NCBI RefSeq assembly: GCF_037893185.1
Contig: NZ_CP140772.1
Location: 5,580,001 to 5,644,000 of the forward strand
DNA from: Chitinophaga sp. 180180018-3
GTDB lineage: Bacteria > Bacteroidota > Bacteroidia > Chitinophagales > Chitinophagaceae
Length of the DNA stretch: 64,000 nt
Direction of reading: 5' to 3'
A program made the position numbers and the translations under genes. The notes under the pieces are model-generated. The model was not told the origin of the DNA, ran no database searches, and saw nothing but the letters and a program-made list of their open reading frames with translations. Shown here in pieces: positions 63,045-64,000 of this stretch; the stretch's first letter is position 1; each line of letters opens with the position of its first letter.

Positions 63045-64000
63045 TTATTTTTTCACTACCCACAAACCGGTACTCCCGGGCTTCCTTTCATCTGTTGCTT
63101 TTTTTACCAGTGTATCCCCCACCGTTATATTGCCAAAAATTTCCACACCAGCATCAATTGTCATTCCCTGCCGAACATCTACCCATTCCGCTTTTCCATC
63201 TTTCACTCTGATAACAAATTTCTTTTCCTGTGTAGTGGCCACTACCGAAAATGGCACCACAAAAGAAGGCGCATTTCTTTCCAACGGAATTTTCACATAA
63301 CAAAACACGCCTGCTTTCAGCATGTGGTCGCTGTTGTCGACCTTAAATTCCCACAACTCCGTGCGGGTGGCAGGATCTATTGTTTCCGATTTCCGGGTAA
63401 GCGCGGCCTTGAAACGCTCTGTTGGATAGGCATCTACCCGGAAGTCGATATTTTTAAGTGCTCCGGCGGCAGCCACGTATATTTCGGGAACGGCTACACG
63501 TAAACGCAGTACGTTGTTATTTTGCACGGTCAGCAACATGGCATCGGTTCCTACCAGCGCCCCGGGATCGGCCTTACGGGCGGTAATAACGCCGTCAAAC
63601 GGAGCGATGATCTGCAGATAACCGGATACGGCTTTGTACGATTGTGCCTGGCGACTGGCAGCGACGAAAGCAGCACTGTCGGCCTGCATCTGGTTGCGGC
63701 TTCGCTCCAGGTCTACCGGTGCTACAATCCCGGGAGTATTTGCCTGCGACGCGCGGTACAGCCGCTCGTACTGATCTCTGCTGGAAGTCCATCTGGCACG
63801 GGCCGACTGCATGGCCGCTTCCGATTCTGCAAACCGGCTGTTTACTTCCGGTGCTTCTATCACGGCAAGTACCTGCCCTTTTCTTACACGATCGCCCATA
63901 TCCACGCGCATTTCCTTTACAAAGCCCTGCACTTTGGCAAAGAGTACTGCATTTTCATAGGGCGCCAATTCCGCCGGGAATTCGGCCGTTTTCTTCAGGG
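63045..64000 (-). CDS. RND efflux periplasmic adaptor subunit (5' end outside window)
   Basis: The reading frame is open to the right edge; about 318 residues of the C-terminal part are visible. They include a biotinyl-lipoyl-like half (VQGFVKEMRVDMGDRVRKGQVLAVIEAPEV), a helical hairpin (FAESEAAMQSARARWTS), the return lipoyl half (IIAPFDGVITARKADPGALVG) and beta-barrel and membrane-proximal domains. It belongs to the HlyD/AcrA membrane-fusion family and links an RND pump to a TolC-type channel. The pump genes should lie upstream outside the window or elsewhere. Confidence 0.9.
   Translation of the reverse strand, partial: LKKTAEFPAELAPYENAVLFAKVQGFVKEMRVDMGDRVRKGQVLAVIEAPEVNSRFAESEAAMQSARARWTSSRDQYERLYRASQANTPGIVAPVDLERSRNQMQADSAAFVAASRQAQSYKAVSGYLQIIAPFDGVITARKADPGALVGTDAMLLTVQNNNVLRLRVAVPEIYVAAAGALKNIDFRVDAYPTERFKAALTRKSETIDPATRTELWEFKVDNSDHMLKAGVFCYVKIPLERNAPSFVVPFSVVATTQEKKFVIRVKDGKAEWVDVRQGMTIDAGVEIFGNITVGDTLVKKATDERKPGSTGLWVVKK

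Overview
The window looks like a chromosome segment of a Bacteroidota member, most likely Chitinophagaceae (Chitinophaga-like). The evidence is: two ECF sigma/FecR/TonB-receptor clusters with N-terminal STN domains (one a SusC/SusD pair); a type-9-secretion C-terminal tail on the first gene; families typical of the phylum (DUF1080, DUF3667, DUF3810, DUF4397); promoters of the TTTG-N18-TAnnTTTG type; and few Shine-Dalgarno sequences. This is inference from gene content; there is no rRNA to place it.

0-34 kb is mostly core metabolism and cell biology. A minus-strand run (8.5 to 2.1 kb) holds a phosphopantetheinyl transferase, shikimate kinase, a DUF423 protein, an alpha/beta hydrolase, FtsK and a LolA-like carrier, with lpdA beyond. 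Then come dcd, a two-gene RNA-repair cassette (RNA ligase plus HD-Pnk), a DUF885 lipoprotein, a DUF1080 protein, a SRPBCC protein, YtxH, a TlpA-like thioredoxin, YggS, an acyl-CoA dehydrogenase, arginase, DUF3810, a fructosamine-kinase relative, a hybrid histidine kinase, the DUF177-rpmF-plsX operon, a large NtrY-like kinase, mazG, tex, a small lipoprotein, an enoyl-CoA hydratase and a DUF3667 protein.

The 37-44 kb part is more accessory: tRNA-Gly and tRNA-Leu with their own promoter and terminator, a class II Fic protein, a Crp/Fnr regulator, an amidohydrolase, a GlxA-type regulator, gapA, a cupin, and a serine hydrolase gene split by an in-frame amber codon. 44-64 kb holds a sigma/FecR/TonB-receptor/DUF4397 cluster, a small secreted peptide, a zeta-type toxin with a small partner, a sigma/FecR/SusC/SusD/phosphodiesterase cluster, a PfkB sugar kinase, a polysaccharide deacetylase, a second serine hydrolase and the end of an RND efflux adaptor.

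The most unusual structure is a family of seven gene-end elements in the first 34 kb (1957-2063, 9155-9218, 12968-13079, 14901-15000, 17748-17866, 26228-26352, 33412-33566). All are built of 7-bp periodic units. Six are long inverted repeats, with arms of 30 to about 70 bp, around a core containing AGCGGA (AGCGAA in one decayed arm); the seventh joins heptads to an ordinary terminator. They sit at gene 3' ends, mostly between convergent genes, and often supply the stop codons of the flanking genes. I found none after 34 kb.
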